Below, one piece after another: positions 25,300 to 34,226 of a stretch of 64,000 bases of DNA. Source of the DNA: Flammeovirgaceae bacterium UBA5585 (GTDB lineage Bacteria > Bacteroidota > Bacteroidia > Cytophagales > Cyclobacteriaceae). The stretch is from contig DILT01000014.1 in the NCBI GenBank assembly GCA_002425185.1, positions 1-64,000 on the forward strand. The letters run 5' to 3'. The notes beneath the pieces are model-generated. The model had not been told where the DNA came from. It saw nothing but the letters and a program-made list of their open reading frames with translations, and did no database searches. The translations under genes were made by a program, and so were the position numbers. How positions within the stretch are numbered: position 1 is the stretch's first letter; every line of letters begins with the position of its first letter.

Positions 25300-26091
25300 A
25301 TGACAAAATCAAAAATGCTTAACCTGTTCGTTCTTTTAATTTGCCTGGTTGGGTACTTTACAGCTACTGCCCAAGCCGACTATATTGTGTTAACACAAGG
25401 CGATACATTAAAGGGAGGTAAAGTTGTCTTTCTAAATTACGCAGCCGATCAGAAAGTGCAGTACACGGACGAGCATAAAAAACGGACCGTATATACCATG
25501 AAACAAGTGCGGGCGTTTCAGCTCAATGGTGAAGTCTATCACCTGGTAAAACTTATCGACCGGTATGCTTACCTGAAACTGATGGTGCCTGGTTACCTGA
25601 GCTTGTATGCTTTCCAACCGGATAATCAACAAAACTGGGACGGTCGGTACTTGTATAAAAAAGATGGCAGAGGGTTGGAGGTTCCCAACATTGGTTTCAA
25701 AAAAAAGATGCTTGACTTTATCACCGAATGCGATGAACTCAACACTGAAATAACTTCAGGTGATCTGGGACGGAGCGATCTGATTGAGATCATTAATAAA
25801 TACAATACCTGCATTGATCAACGAACCGCCTTAAGCGGGTTGGTGAACCAACAAAAAATCGCCTCTGTACAAAAAGCCAGCACCTGGAATGAACTGGAGG
25901 AAAAAGTTAAAGCCCTTGAAAATTTAGATGAAAAAGAATCTATTTTGGAAATGATTTCAGAGGCCCGCGCTAAAACTGAAAGGGGCGAAAAAATTCCAAA
26001 GTTTATTCTCGAAGGCCTTAAAAAATCGTTGGACGGAAATAACGAACTCAAAAGTTTACTGGCAGAAATTGTAAACGAAATTGATCACTAA
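25300..26091 (+). CDS. Exported protein of unknown function
   Basis: The 263-residue protein has a signal peptide (MTKSKMLNLFVLLICLVGYFTATAQA). The N-terminal half has a small beta domain (YIVLTQGDTLKGGKVVFLNY, VQYTDEHKKRTVYTMKQVRAF), of a kind seen in secreted Bacteroidota proteins that begin DYIxxxxGDTxxGxV. The C-terminal half is helical and charged (about 150-263) with probable coiled-coil character. Two cysteines (about 145 and 171) occur in the mature part. It has its own promoter; function is unknown. Confidence 0.7.
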   Translation: MTKSKMLNLFVLLICLVGYFTATAQADYIVLTQGDTLKGGKVVFLNYAADQKVQYTDEHKKRTVYTMKQVRAFQLNGEVYHLVKLIDRYAYLKLMVPGYLSLYAFQPDNQQNWDGRYLYKKDGRGLEVPNIGFKKKMLDFITECDELNTEITSGDLGRSDLIEIINKYNTCIDQRTALSGLVNQQKIASVQKASTWNELEEKVKALENLDEKESILEMISEARAKTERGEKIPKFILEGLKKSLDGNNELKSLLAEIVNEIDH

Positions 26092-26095
26092 GGCT

Positions 26096-26494
26096 TTATT
26101 TCTGCCTGGCCCTTTGTAAAGTCGCTGTGATCTCCCTTTTATTTTTTACCAAAATAAAGGCAGCACATACCAGCACTGATAGGGCATAAATAAATAACTG
26201 CCCTCCATCCCCCTTAATTTCGATGCCAAGTAATGTTAAATGCATCATTATTGCCCCGGCCATTAGTCCAAATGCCAGTGCGGCACCCAACCAGGCGGTA
26301 GCGCCAACAAGCAAAAGTACCGAAGCGATTAACTCGGCTATTCCTGTACCATACCTGCCCCATGGCTCCATGCCCACGGTAGTAAAAATATAAACCGACT
26401 CTTCCGAAGCCGTGAACTTAAAATAAAGGGTTTGAAGCATAATGATGGCTGCCACAAGCCGCGCGCCCCAATAGAGTACTATATTTATTTTCAT
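26096..26494 (-). CDS. DoxX-like four-helix membrane protein
   Basis: The 132-residue protein is almost entirely hydrophobic with four helices. RLVAAIIMLQTLYFKF near the N-terminus and GRYGTGIAELIASVLLLVG resemble DoxX/SURF4-like proteins. Such proteins are often linked to redox or quinone functions, but no partner is adjacent. The gene is convergent with the exported-protein gene (4 bp apart). Confidence 0.75.
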   Translation of the reverse strand: MKINIVLYWGARLVAAIIMLQTLYFKFTASEESVYIFTTVGMEPWGRYGTGIAELIASVLLLVGATAWLGAALAFGLMAGAIMMHLTLLGIEIKGDGGQLFIYALSVLVCAAFILVKNKREITATLQRARQK

Positions 26495-26525
26495 GAAGCT
26501 AAGTACGAAGCCCTGCAGCCTGGGG

Positions 26526-26545
26526 TTTGTCGGGCGGTAGACAAA
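26526..26545. promoter_or_regulatory. Inverted repeat TTTGTC-N8-GACAAA between divergent genes
   Basis: A perfect 6-bp inverted repeat with 8-base spacing lies in the 106-bp region between the DoxX-like gene (minus) and the Rieske gene (plus). The size and spacing fit a regulator half-site pair. No regulator is known. Confidence 0.3.
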
Positions 26546-26600
26546 ACCGCAGATTGTATGGGCAAGCGTATTTATTAAGCAATTTAGTTAACTTGAATTT

Positions 26601-27683
26601 ATGAAATCACTCCAGGTTAATCCGGCTATCGCATCCGCCAAAACCTTATCAACTGAATTCTATACTCATCCTCAGTATTATGAAGCCAGCAAGGAAAAAA
26701 TTTTTTCCAAAACCTGGCACTACGTGGGCCACTCCGGTCAGGTACAAAAAGCCGGACAACTTGCCCCGGTTACCTTGCTGTCAAAGTTCATGGAGGAACC
26801 CTTGCTCCTGGCCCGCGATAACGAAAAACTTCATTGCCTGTCAAATGTCTGTACCCATCGGGGTGCTATGCTGGTGAACTCACCCTGCCAGGCTCATGAT
26901 ATCCGCTGCCCGTATCATGGCAGACGATTTCAATTAAACGGTACGTTTATTTCCATGCCCGAATTTAAAGAGGTGGAAAACTTCCCTTCCGAAAGTGATA
27001 ACCTGACGCGCCTTCCACTTTTCGAAATTGGGTCATTGCTCTTCACATCACTAAGCAATGCGCTGCCGGCTGAACTATTTTTTAAGGATATGCTTACGCG
27101 GATAGACTGGCTCCCCCTGGATCAATTTATGTACAAACCTGAACACACCAAACAATATACAGTAGATGCACATTGGGCATTGTATTGCGAGAACTACCTG
27201 GAAGGATTTCACATTCCGTTTGTGCATGCCTCGCTGAACCAGGTTATTGATTATGGAAATTATTCTACAGAACTGTTTCGATATGGCAGCCTGCAATTGG
27301 GCATAGCCAAAGAAGGGCAACTTGTTTTCGATTTACCCCCTACCACACCCGATTACGGCAAAAATGTAGGTGGCTACTACTTCTGGGTGTTTCCCAACAT
27401 GATGTTCAACTTTTATCCCTGGGGGTTATCGCTCAATATTATTGAACCCCTCGGTATTGACAGAACAAAAGTTACATTCCAAACCTTCATTTGGGACGAA
27501 TCCAAATTCAACAAGGGTGCCGGATCGGATTTAAACCGTGTGGAAATGGAAGATGAAGCTGTTGTGGAGAGTGTTCAGAAAGGGATTCGCTCACGCTTTT
27601 ACAGCCATGGAAGATATTCTGTAAAACAAGAGAAAGGAACACACCACTTTCACCGCTTAATTGCTGAGTTTATGGAACTGTAA
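26601..27683 (+). CDS. Rieske non-heme iron oxygenase, alpha subunit type
   Basis: In this 360-residue protein the Rieske cluster ligands are C84-x-H86 (CTHRGAM) and C103-x2-H106 (CPYHGRRF). The catalytic domain has ENYLEGFHIPFVHASL with iron ligands H204 and H209, and an Asp ligand expected near EDEAVVESVQKG (about 316). It belongs with ring-hydroxylating and choline/carnitine monooxygenase-type enzymes. No ferredoxin reductase is adjacent, and the substrate is unknown. Confidence 0.9.
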   Translation: MKSLQVNPAIASAKTLSTEFYTHPQYYEASKEKIFSKTWHYVGHSGQVQKAGQLAPVTLLSKFMEEPLLLARDNEKLHCLSNVCTHRGAMLVNSPCQAHDIRCPYHGRRFQLNGTFISMPEFKEVENFPSESDNLTRLPLFEIGSLLFTSLSNALPAELFFKDMLTRIDWLPLDQFMYKPEHTKQYTVDAHWALYCENYLEGFHIPFVHASLNQVIDYGNYSTELFRYGSLQLGIAKEGQLVFDLPPTTPDYGKNVGGYYFWVFPNMMFNFYPWGLSLNIIEPLGIDRTKVTFQTFIWDESKFNKGAGSDLNRVEMEDEAVVESVQKGIRSRFYSHGRYSVKQEKGTHHFHRLIAEFMEL

Positions 27684-27793
27684 AATCTCTATTAGCGTAT
27701 TATACAAGAGTCATCTCAAAAAACATTTTGCCTATCAGTCTGAGTTTGTGGAGGACAATTGTGTGGGTGGAAACTCAAACCTGACATACGTTT

Positions 27794-27801
27794 TATCTTT
27801 G
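27794..27801 (+). promoter_or_regulatory. -7 box (TATCTTTG) before the NmrA-like gene
   Basis: TATCTTTG matches TAnnTTTG and lies 34 bases before the ATG; no TTG is found at normal spacing. Confidence 0.4.
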
Positions 27802-27835
27802 AAGGATGGCCTCTGGCTAGAAACTAAAATCTATC

Positions 27836-28705
27836 ATGCTAAAAAACATAGCAGTTATTGGCTCCACCGGCTTGCTGGGCAAACCTGTAACATTTGCCCT
27901 GGTTAATGCCGGCTTTACGGTAAAAGCATTGGTAAGAAACATTGCACGTGCCGCCAAAGAACTTCCGGAAGAAGTTCAATTCGTAGAAGGTGACATTAAA
28001 AATTCAGTCGACTTAGAAAAGACATTCTCGAGGTGCGATGCCGTATACATTAATCTTTCGATTAAGGATATTGAAAAACCAGGCGATTGGCACACCGAAA
28101 CAGATGGGGTGAAATTAATTATCGAAGCTGCCCGGAAAACCGGCATAAAAAGATTAGCGATGATTTCATCCCTGGTACATTTCTATCAAGGTATGCATGG
28201 CTTTTATTGGTGGGCTTTTGATGTGAAGCAAAAATCGGTTCAACTCATTCAGAACTCAGGTATACCCTATACCATTTTTTATCCTTCCAGCTTCATGGAA
28301 AATTTTTACTTCAACTATAAGAAGGGAAAATACCTGGTGCTTGCCGGAAAATCGGAACACAAGCAATATTTTATTGCCGGTGCTTATTATGGCCGGCAAG
28401 TTGCCCGGTCATTTCAACTGAACCCGGTCGACAATAAAGAATATGCTGTACAGGGATTAGCCGGTTTTACAACCGATGAGGCCTGCGGAATCTTTAAGCA
28501 GTATTACAAAAAAGAAAAACTCTCCATTGTTCGGGCGCCCCTTGGATTCATAAAATTTCTTGGAAAGTTTGCACAAGGTATGCACTATGGAGCGCACATC
28601 ATTGAGGCGTTAAATAAGTATCCGGAAAAATTTCAAGCAGAACAAACGTGGGAAGAATTAGGAAAACCTGTTATTACCTTAAAAGAATTTGCCGCTAATC
28701 AATGA
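27836..28705 (+). CDS. NmrA-like NAD(P)-binding protein
   Basis: This 289-residue atypical SDR has the N-terminal VIGSTGLLGKPV (GxxGxxG-type Rossmann motif), VKALVRNIARA, VEGDIKN, and YTIFYPSSFMENFY typical of NmrA/HSCARG proteins. It lacks a YxxxK motif, as is usual for NmrA members that sense or weakly use NAD(P). It overlaps the next gene by 4 bp (ATGA), so the two are translationally coupled. Confidence 0.85.
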   Translation: MLKNIAVIGSTGLLGKPVTFALVNAGFTVKALVRNIARAAKELPEEVQFVEGDIKNSVDLEKTFSRCDAVYINLSIKDIEKPGDWHTETDGVKLIIEAARKTGIKRLAMISSLVHFYQGMHGFYWWAFDVKQKSVQLIQNSGIPYTIFYPSSFMENFYFNYKKGKYLVLAGKSEHKQYFIAGAYYGRQVARSFQLNPVDNKEYAVQGLAGFTTDEACGIFKQYYKKEKLSIVRAPLGFIKFLGKFAQGMHYGAHIIEALNKYPEKFQAEQTWEELGKPVITLKEFAANQ

Positions 28706-29184
28706 AACTCAACGCTGTACTATTTTTTATTCTTTTGCTTACAGGTTGTTCGAGTAAATCAACCGAAGAGAGCCATTCAGCACCTGATGCTTACGATCAG
28801 GCCGATTCCTCGTTATCAGACCAGGAAGATACTGCTTATGAAAAACATGACGATTGGGATTATAGCGAACTTTATGGATTGTACCTGCACGAAGGCAACA
28901 TGAAAGGTTTCACAGCCTACCTCGAAATTTTACCTGAAGGAAATGATCTTTCCTTTTCACTAACGCTTACCCAAAATTCATGTACCGGTAAGGCCGAAGG
29001 CAGCATTGGTATGGCTATCCACACCGAAACAGAATACGGAGGTTTTTATGATAATGCCGATTGCCGGATGGAGTTTGTGTTCAATCTCGGTGAGCATACC
29101 ATTCGCATTCAGGAGGTTGGGCCCTGCAGACTACATGAAATGAGTTGCAGTTTTAACGGAACATATTTCAAGAAAAAAGGATAA
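28702..29184 (+). CDS. Small lipoprotein, unknown
   Basis: The 160-residue protein has a lipoprotein signal (MKLNAVLFFILLLTGC, C16). A Ser/Asp/Glu-rich linker (17-52) follows, then a beta-rich domain (about 55-158) with four cysteines, which may form disulfides. The start overlaps the NmrA stop codon by 4 bp. No family is recognised. Confidence 0.75.
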   Translation: MKLNAVLFFILLLTGCSSKSTEESHSAPDAYDQADSSLSDQEDTAYEKHDDWDYSELYGLYLHEGNMKGFTAYLEILPEGNDLSFSLTLTQNSCTGKAEGSIGMAIHTETEYGGFYDNADCRMEFVFNLGEHTIRIQEVGPCRLHEMSCSFNGTYFKKKG

Positions 29185-29198
29185 GCACCCTAACGCCT

Positions 29199-30257
29199 TC
29201 ACCCCAACTCCTGCAGATCCCAAATCTTTTTCTGATCATAGCAGATGGTACCATCCGAAACGGTAAGCGGAGATGGGAAATTATCTTCATAAATCTGGCC
29301 GGTACCCAATCCTTGTGGCAGTGCTGTTTCATAATTTGCTGTAAACTGGCAAATCGCATTTAACCCGATGTTCGATTCGAGTGCAGAGGTAATCCACCAG
29401 CCTATCGAGCGCTCTTCCGCCAAGGCTATCCATTCCGCACAGGAAACCAACCCCCCATGAAGCGTAGGTTTAAGAATGATAAACTGAGGCTTGATTCGAT
29501 CTAACAATTTTATCTTATCAGCTTTTGTCTCAACTCCAATCAATTCCTCATCGAGTGCAATGGGTATGGGAGATTTTTCGCACAAATCTTCCATCATACC
29601 TAGGCCGGGCTTAACCGGTTGTTCAATCGAGTGGATGTTGTACCGTGCCAGCGTAGTTAATTTATAAATCGCCTCCTCCGGTTTAAAAGCCCCGTTGGCA
29701 TCCAGTCGAATAGTAATTCCTTCCCGAAAATATTTACTTCGGATGTATTGAAGAATATCACACTCCTTCTCAAAATTTAATCCGCCCACCTTAATCTTTA
29801 TACACCGAAAACCTTGTGCTATCTTAATGGAAACCTGTTGCAGCATCGTATCTAAATCACCCATCCATACTAAACCATTTATCGGTATGGGTGCACCGGT
29901 TACGAATGGGGTATCGTAAATTTTACGCACCCCTCCATGGTGTAGATCAAGCCAGGCAGTTTCAAACCCAAAACGAATAGAAGGAAACCCGGGAGGAACA
30001 ATTTTTTCAATATCATTCAGCGATTGAAGGGTTGGAACACGCTCAACACATTGACTCAAAACCTCCTCAAAATCAGGGCGATCATCTACGCTAAGTCCGG
30101 GTAAAGGTCCGCTTTCACCTAAACCAAAAACATTCGGATTATCCTCATGCCGCAGTTTAATAAACCAGGAGGTCTTGTCCTTCATCCGTCCACGTGACGT
30201 ACGGGCATCGAATCCAAAGTGAAAAACCTTCTTAATCAGTTCTGTACGTAGTTGCAT
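29199..30257 (-). CDS. menC: Enolase-superfamily enzyme, likely o-succinylbenzoate synthase
   Basis: The 352-residue protein has an N-terminal capping domain and a TIM barrel. KIKVGG (catalytic Lys pair K-x-K), RLDANGAF (metal Asp), SIEQPV (metal Glu), ALDEELIG (metal Asp/Glu) and ILKPTLHGGL (second catalytic Lys) follow the muconate-cycloisomerase order. MenC dehydrates SHCHC to o-succinylbenzoate in menaquinone synthesis. Dipeptide epimerases and racemases share the fold, and no other men gene is adjacent, so the exact reaction is inferred. Confidence 0.8.
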   Translation of the reverse strand: MQLRTELIKKVFHFGFDARTSRGRMKDKTSWFIKLRHEDNPNVFGLGESGPLPGLSVDDRPDFEEVLSQCVERVPTLQSLNDIEKIVPPGFPSIRFGFETAWLDLHHGGVRKIYDTPFVTGAPIPINGLVWMGDLDTMLQQVSIKIAQGFRCIKIKVGGLNFEKECDILQYIRSKYFREGITIRLDANGAFKPEEAIYKLTTLARYNIHSIEQPVKPGLGMMEDLCEKSPIPIALDEELIGVETKADKIKLLDRIKPQFIILKPTLHGGLVSCAEWIALAEERSIGWWITSALESNIGLNAICQFTANYETALPQGLGTGQIYEDNFPSPLTVSDGTICYDQKKIWDLQELG

Positions 30258-30297
30258 AACCCTTTCGCGAAGGTAAAATTAAAGAAATATTTACCCT

Positions 30298-30305
30298 TAT
30301 CTTTG
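30298..30305 (+). promoter_or_regulatory. -7 box (TATCTTTG) very close to the queA start
   Basis: TATCTTTG ends 8 bases before the ATG at 30314. Transcription would begin almost at the start codon, giving a leaderless or near-leaderless message. No TTG is seen at the correct distance. Confidence 0.4.
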
Positions 30306-30313
30306 CCGGCCTT

Positions 30314-31507
30314 ATGAAGCCTCACATTGCTATTCAGGATTATACCTATACCCTTCCGGAAGAAAGGATTGCTGATGTTCCGTTAGAAAATCGTGATGCT
30401 TCAAAACTACTGGTGTATAATCGTGGTAAAATAGAGCATAGCCAGTTTACATCATTACCTGATTATCTACCTGTCAATACATTACTTTTTTTTAACAATA
30501 CCAAAGTAATTCCAGCGCGTATTTACTTTCAAAAGGAAACCGGTGCAACCATTGAAGTCTTTCTGCTTCAGCCTGCACAACCTTCATCAATACTGGCGGA
30601 AACCATGCAGACAACCCGATCATGCCAGTGGTATTGCACCATCGGAAATCTTAAACGCTGGAAAGATCAACATAAACTGAGCAAAAACTTTGAAGGAGGC
30701 GTAGTAACAGCCGAACTTATAAATCGCGAGCAAGGCCTTGTTGAATTTTGCTGGTCGCCCGCAAATCTTTCCTTTGCTGAAATTATTTCGAAGGTGGGTA
30801 TAACTCCACTGCCTCCTTACATAAAACGAGACGCTAACCAGGATGATGTAACCCGCTACCAAACCGTTTATTCTCATCATGAAGGCGCAGTGGCTGCTCC
30901 GACTGCCGGCTTGCATTTTACAGATGCTGTGCTTGAAGCCCTGCATGTTAAGGGCATCAAAAAAGATTTTCTCACACTCCACGTTAGTGCCGGCACGTTT
31001 CAACCTGTTAAAACCGAAAATGCACGCGAGCATAGCATGCACCAGGAGCAAGTAATGGTTAATCTGCAGAATATTGAAAACCTGTTACAGGATGATTCTA
31101 CGATCGTGGCCGTGGGCACAACGTCCATGCGTACCCTGGAAAGTCTTTACTGGTTTGGCGTAAAACTTGTGTATGATGCCAGGGCCACTTTTCTTATTGA
31201 CCAGGAAGACGCTTACCGAAACTATCCTAACCTGCCGGATAAAAAAGAAGCCCTGATGGCTGTTAAGAATTATATGAAAGAAAATAAGTTATCAAGACTT
31301 ATTGGCCATACGTCCATTTACATTTTACCGGGTTATACATTTCGCGTATGCCGTGGATTGATCACCAACTTCCATTTACCGGGCTCAACCCTGATGTTGC
31401 TGGTGGCCGCCTTTGTGGGTGAAGACTGGAAAAAAATATACCAGGAAGCACTTGACAACAATTATCGCTTTTTAAGTTTTGGTGACAGCTCGTTATTAAT
31501 TCCATAA
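30314..31507 (+). CDS. queA: S-adenosylmethionine:tRNA ribosyltransferase-isomerase
   Basis: In this 397-residue protein, ENRDASKLLVYNRGKIEHSQF, FFNNTKVIPARI, PPYIKR, YQTVYSHHEGAVAAPTAGLHF, TLHVSAGTFQPV and ITNFHLPGSTLMLLVAAF are diagnostic. QueA transfers and isomerises the ribosyl group of SAM onto 7-aminomethyl-7-deazaguanine in tRNA to make epoxyqueuosine. It is somewhat longer than E. coli QueA because of an insertion around 85-130. Monocistronic. Confidence 0.96.
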   Translation: MKPHIAIQDYTYTLPEERIADVPLENRDASKLLVYNRGKIEHSQFTSLPDYLPVNTLLFFNNTKVIPARIYFQKETGATIEVFLLQPAQPSSILAETMQTTRSCQWYCTIGNLKRWKDQHKLSKNFEGGVVTAELINREQGLVEFCWSPANLSFAEIISKVGITPLPPYIKRDANQDDVTRYQTVYSHHEGAVAAPTAGLHFTDAVLEALHVKGIKKDFLTLHVSAGTFQPVKTENAREHSMHQEQVMVNLQNIENLLQDDSTIVAVGTTSMRTLESLYWFGVKLVYDARATFLIDQEDAYRNYPNLPDKKEALMAVKNYMKENKLSRLIGHTSIYILPGYTFRVCRGLITNFHLPGSTLMLLVAAFVGEDWKKIYQEALDNNYRFLSFGDSSLLIP

Positions 31508-31509
31508 AA

Positions 31510-31537
31510 AAACCCACTCCAGAATTTTGGAGTGGGT
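31510..31537. terminator. Bidirectional hairpin terminator between queA and the OmpA gene
   Basis: AACCCACTCCA (31510-31520) pairs perfectly with TGGAGTGGGTT (31527-31537) around a 6-base loop. A-runs on its left side give a T-tract for minus-strand transcripts, so it best serves the OmpA-family gene. Confidence 0.88.
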
Positions 31538-31562
31538 TCCTAAACCTAAAACTACTTGATAC

Positions 31563-33884
31563 TTATATCGATCCTGCAGCCTGCGCATCAATAATTCTTA
31601 CCTCTACCCTGCGCCCCTCTTCCTTACTGGTTTCGGTTTTTGTTGCACCGTATCCCTTTGCCACAATTCTTCTGCGTACAATACCACGGTGATTCAGGTA
31701 ATTCAATACTTCAATAGCACGTTTGTTTGAAAGATCGCGATTCATTTCTTCGCTACCTTCTTGCGAAGCAAAACCCGAAATTTCAACACTTAATTCGGGG
31801 TACTTCTTTAACAGTGACAGGATTTCATCAAGCTGGGCATTGTACTGAGTTTTCAAATCACTTTTTGCCACATCAAAGTAAACTTTTACCTGTTTAGTCA
31901 ACACGGTTTTATCATACGTTGCAGATTTCTTGACGGTTTGTGTCTTTTGCTTTTTAGCCTCAGCCGCTACTTCAAAGGTTGGCAGTGAAAGAATAGTATT
32001 TCCATCCACCTGTTTCTTCTCAAATTTGCTCTCATCGGTTTCATCATAGTAGTAAACCCGGGTAGCCACTTCAAGATTTGGGTTACTGTCGTCAAAATTC
32101 ACGTTATCCATGGTGTTGGTAAGATGAATCAGCTCCAATATGTAATCCACGCCTTCATCATCACCGGCTGCCAGCAAATCCATCATCATATCATAAATAT
32201 CCACGTTGCCGCTTTGTGCCAGTTTGGCCTCATGTGTTTTACGCAAATCGGCTTTTGAATCCTGGTTAGTATTATAGAACGCGTTTTTCACTTGCACTTC
32301 CTGACCTACCACTACATCAAACTGCTTAATCGTTTTCAGATTGATCTGTTGAAACAATTCGTAGAAATAATCCTGGTTAGGAACGTTCACATTTATGGTG
32401 TAGGGTAAAAATCCTTCCGACTCGATGATAACATCATAGTTTTTAGCCGGTGGAAGAATGATCAGGTAATTTCCGGTTAACGGATCAGGGTCATACACAA
32501 AATCAAGTTTCTTGTTAGTCTGATTATCGATCACATAAATTTTAGTAGGCATGGGCTTGCCGGTATCGGCATTCAAAATCCTTCCCTTAATCATGGTAAG
32601 CGGAATGTTGCCGGCATCTTCAGGCATATCGATATAATAAATATCCTGAGCACCTTGCCCACCTTTACGATCGGAAGAAAAGTAAGCACGCGTTCCGTCA
32701 GCAATCAGTGTAAAATAGTTATCATTGGCCGTGGTGTTTATGGGATAGCCCATATTCTCAGGCCTTGTCCATTTGCCATTGATGTTCTTGGTCATGAAAA
32801 TATCACGTCCACCCATCGTGCTGTGCCCATCAGAGGTAAAGAACAATGTCTTTTGATCAGGGTGAATGAACGGGGCATCCTCATTGTCTTTTGTATTCAC
32901 GGTAGGCCCCAGGTTAACCGGCTGGCTCCAGTTGCCGTTGGCTTGCAACTCAATCTTATAAATATCCATGCCGCCCATACCCCCTAACCGGTCGCTGGCG
33001 AAATAAATTGTTTTGCCATCCGGAGTAATGCTGGAGGTTGTTTCCAGATATTTACTGTTCAGGGTGGCAGCAAAAATGGATGGCTTTCCCCAGGTGTCGC
33101 CTGTGCGGTTAATTACAAAAATGTTACCCGGGTCGGTAGCACCACCCATAAAGATCATCATCTTTTGACCATCAGCTGAAATACCAGCAGTACCTACGTT
33201 GTAATCGGACGTAATGGGTATCACAGTCGGTTGCGACCATGTACCGGATGTATTATAGGAGATGTAGATTTCCTCAATGAATTTATCGCCCGAGCGGGTT
33301 TTACCCGTATTGGGTCTTAAGGCGGTAAAGGCGAGGATACTCTCATCAGCCGAAACTACCGGGTTATACTCTGTATATGTGGTATTTACCCCAAATCCGA
33401 AACTATTCACTTTAACCTGACGTGGCACTGACATAAAAGCTACCGCGTTATGACATGTGGCAATAGCCCGTTCAGCAGCCGCAACAGCTTTTTTATCGGC
33501 AGCAGATAATTCCTTAAACCGGGTATAGGCTTCTATAGCCTTTTGAAGTTCTTCGTTGCGCAGGTACAACCCACCCAAATCGAAATGAACGGAGGCCGGA
33601 AGTTTTCCGCCATTTTTAAGGGCAAATTCGAAGTACCCTATAGCTTTTGATTGTTCGGCAAGATCTGTTGATTTTTGGTAGCAAATGCCTGTTTTATAAT
33701 GCGTTACAGGATCTTTATCGCCCGATTTTATGGCTTCGAGATAGAGCGGCAGCGCCTGTTCGTAATTCTTTATGCTGAAGTATTTTTCAGCCTCGGCAGC
33801 GGCCTTTGAGCTTTGCGCATACCCCTTGTTTATAAACAGCATAAAGGTGAGCAGCGCAAGGATGGCAATAAGAAGTCTTTTCAT
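31563..33884 (-). CDS. TPR-PD40-OmpA family protein, PorE-like
   Basis: I choose ATG 33884 (MKRLLIAILALLTFMLF...GYAQ), which gives a proper signal peptide; a frame 42 codons longer would bury it. The 773-residue product has TPR-like repeats (about 25-140), PD40/WD40-like propeller repeats (about 180-430; SADGQKMMIFMGG, ITPDGKTIYFASDR, FIHPDQKTLFFTSDG), a carboxypeptidase-regulatory-like beta domain (about 440-510) and a C-terminal OmpA peptidoglycan-binding domain (about 665-770, with the NRDLSNKRAIEVLNYL core). This order matches PorE of type IX secretion systems, which anchors the machine to peptidoglycan. Paralogues with the same order exist, so PorE identity is not certain. Confidence 0.88.
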   Translation of the reverse strand: MKRLLIAILALLTFMLFINKGYAQSSKAAAEAEKYFSIKNYEQALPLYLEAIKSGDKDPVTHYKTGICYQKSTDLAEQSKAIGYFEFALKNGGKLPASVHFDLGGLYLRNEELQKAIEAYTRFKELSAADKKAVAAAERAIATCHNAVAFMSVPRQVKVNSFGFGVNTTYTEYNPVVSADESILAFTALRPNTGKTRSGDKFIEEIYISYNTSGTWSQPTVIPITSDYNVGTAGISADGQKMMIFMGGATDPGNIFVINRTGDTWGKPSIFAATLNSKYLETTSSITPDGKTIYFASDRLGGMGGMDIYKIELQANGNWSQPVNLGPTVNTKDNEDAPFIHPDQKTLFFTSDGHSTMGGRDIFMTKNINGKWTRPENMGYPINTTANDNYFTLIADGTRAYFSSDRKGGQGAQDIYYIDMPEDAGNIPLTMIKGRILNADTGKPMPTKIYVIDNQTNKKLDFVYDPDPLTGNYLIILPPAKNYDVIIESEGFLPYTINVNVPNQDYFYELFQQINLKTIKQFDVVVGQEVQVKNAFYNTNQDSKADLRKTHEAKLAQSGNVDIYDMMMDLLAAGDDEGVDYILELIHLTNTMDNVNFDDSNPNLEVATRVYYYDETDESKFEKKQVDGNTILSLPTFEVAAEAKKQKTQTVKKSATYDKTVLTKQVKVYFDVAKSDLKTQYNAQLDEILSLLKKYPELSVEISGFASQEGSEEMNRDLSNKRAIEVLNYLNHRGIVRRRIVAKGYGATKTETSKEEGRRVEVRIIDAQAAGSI

Positions 33885-34226
33885 CGCGTAGTTTAGAGTT
33901 TCGTTTTTTGATGCAATGCTACAACCCTTCGATTTCAGAAATTGATCATTTTGGGCTTCAACCTTACAGATGCGAAGAACAGCGCTAAAATAGAACCCAC
34001 TCAGCACCAAAATGATCTGACTGGATTTGTTAAACCTTTACTTAAGATAAGTATTCATAAACCATAGAATGTTAAAATTTTGGGCACCTATAGGAATTCA
34101 CCTGAAGAATATCGAATTTTAGGTAGATTAGCCGAGTTCTTTGCTATACTCATGGAGGATGTGGTGATGAATGGGGGGTGATTCTGGAGAAATAGTGGTC
34201 TAGGAGATCGGTGTCAACAGACATAA
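33885..34226. other. 342-bp divergent intergenic region
   Basis: It separates the OmpA-family gene (minus) and the NTT-like gene (plus). I see no consensus TTG-N19-TAnnTTTG in either direction and no strong hairpin, though promoters for both genes must lie here. Confidence 0.4.

Noticed and set aside
27705..27735. CATCTCAAAAAA sequence resembling one end of the MITE-like element
   Set aside because: Only about 12 bases match, and there are no internal hairpins or second end; at most a remnant, not reported as a copy.
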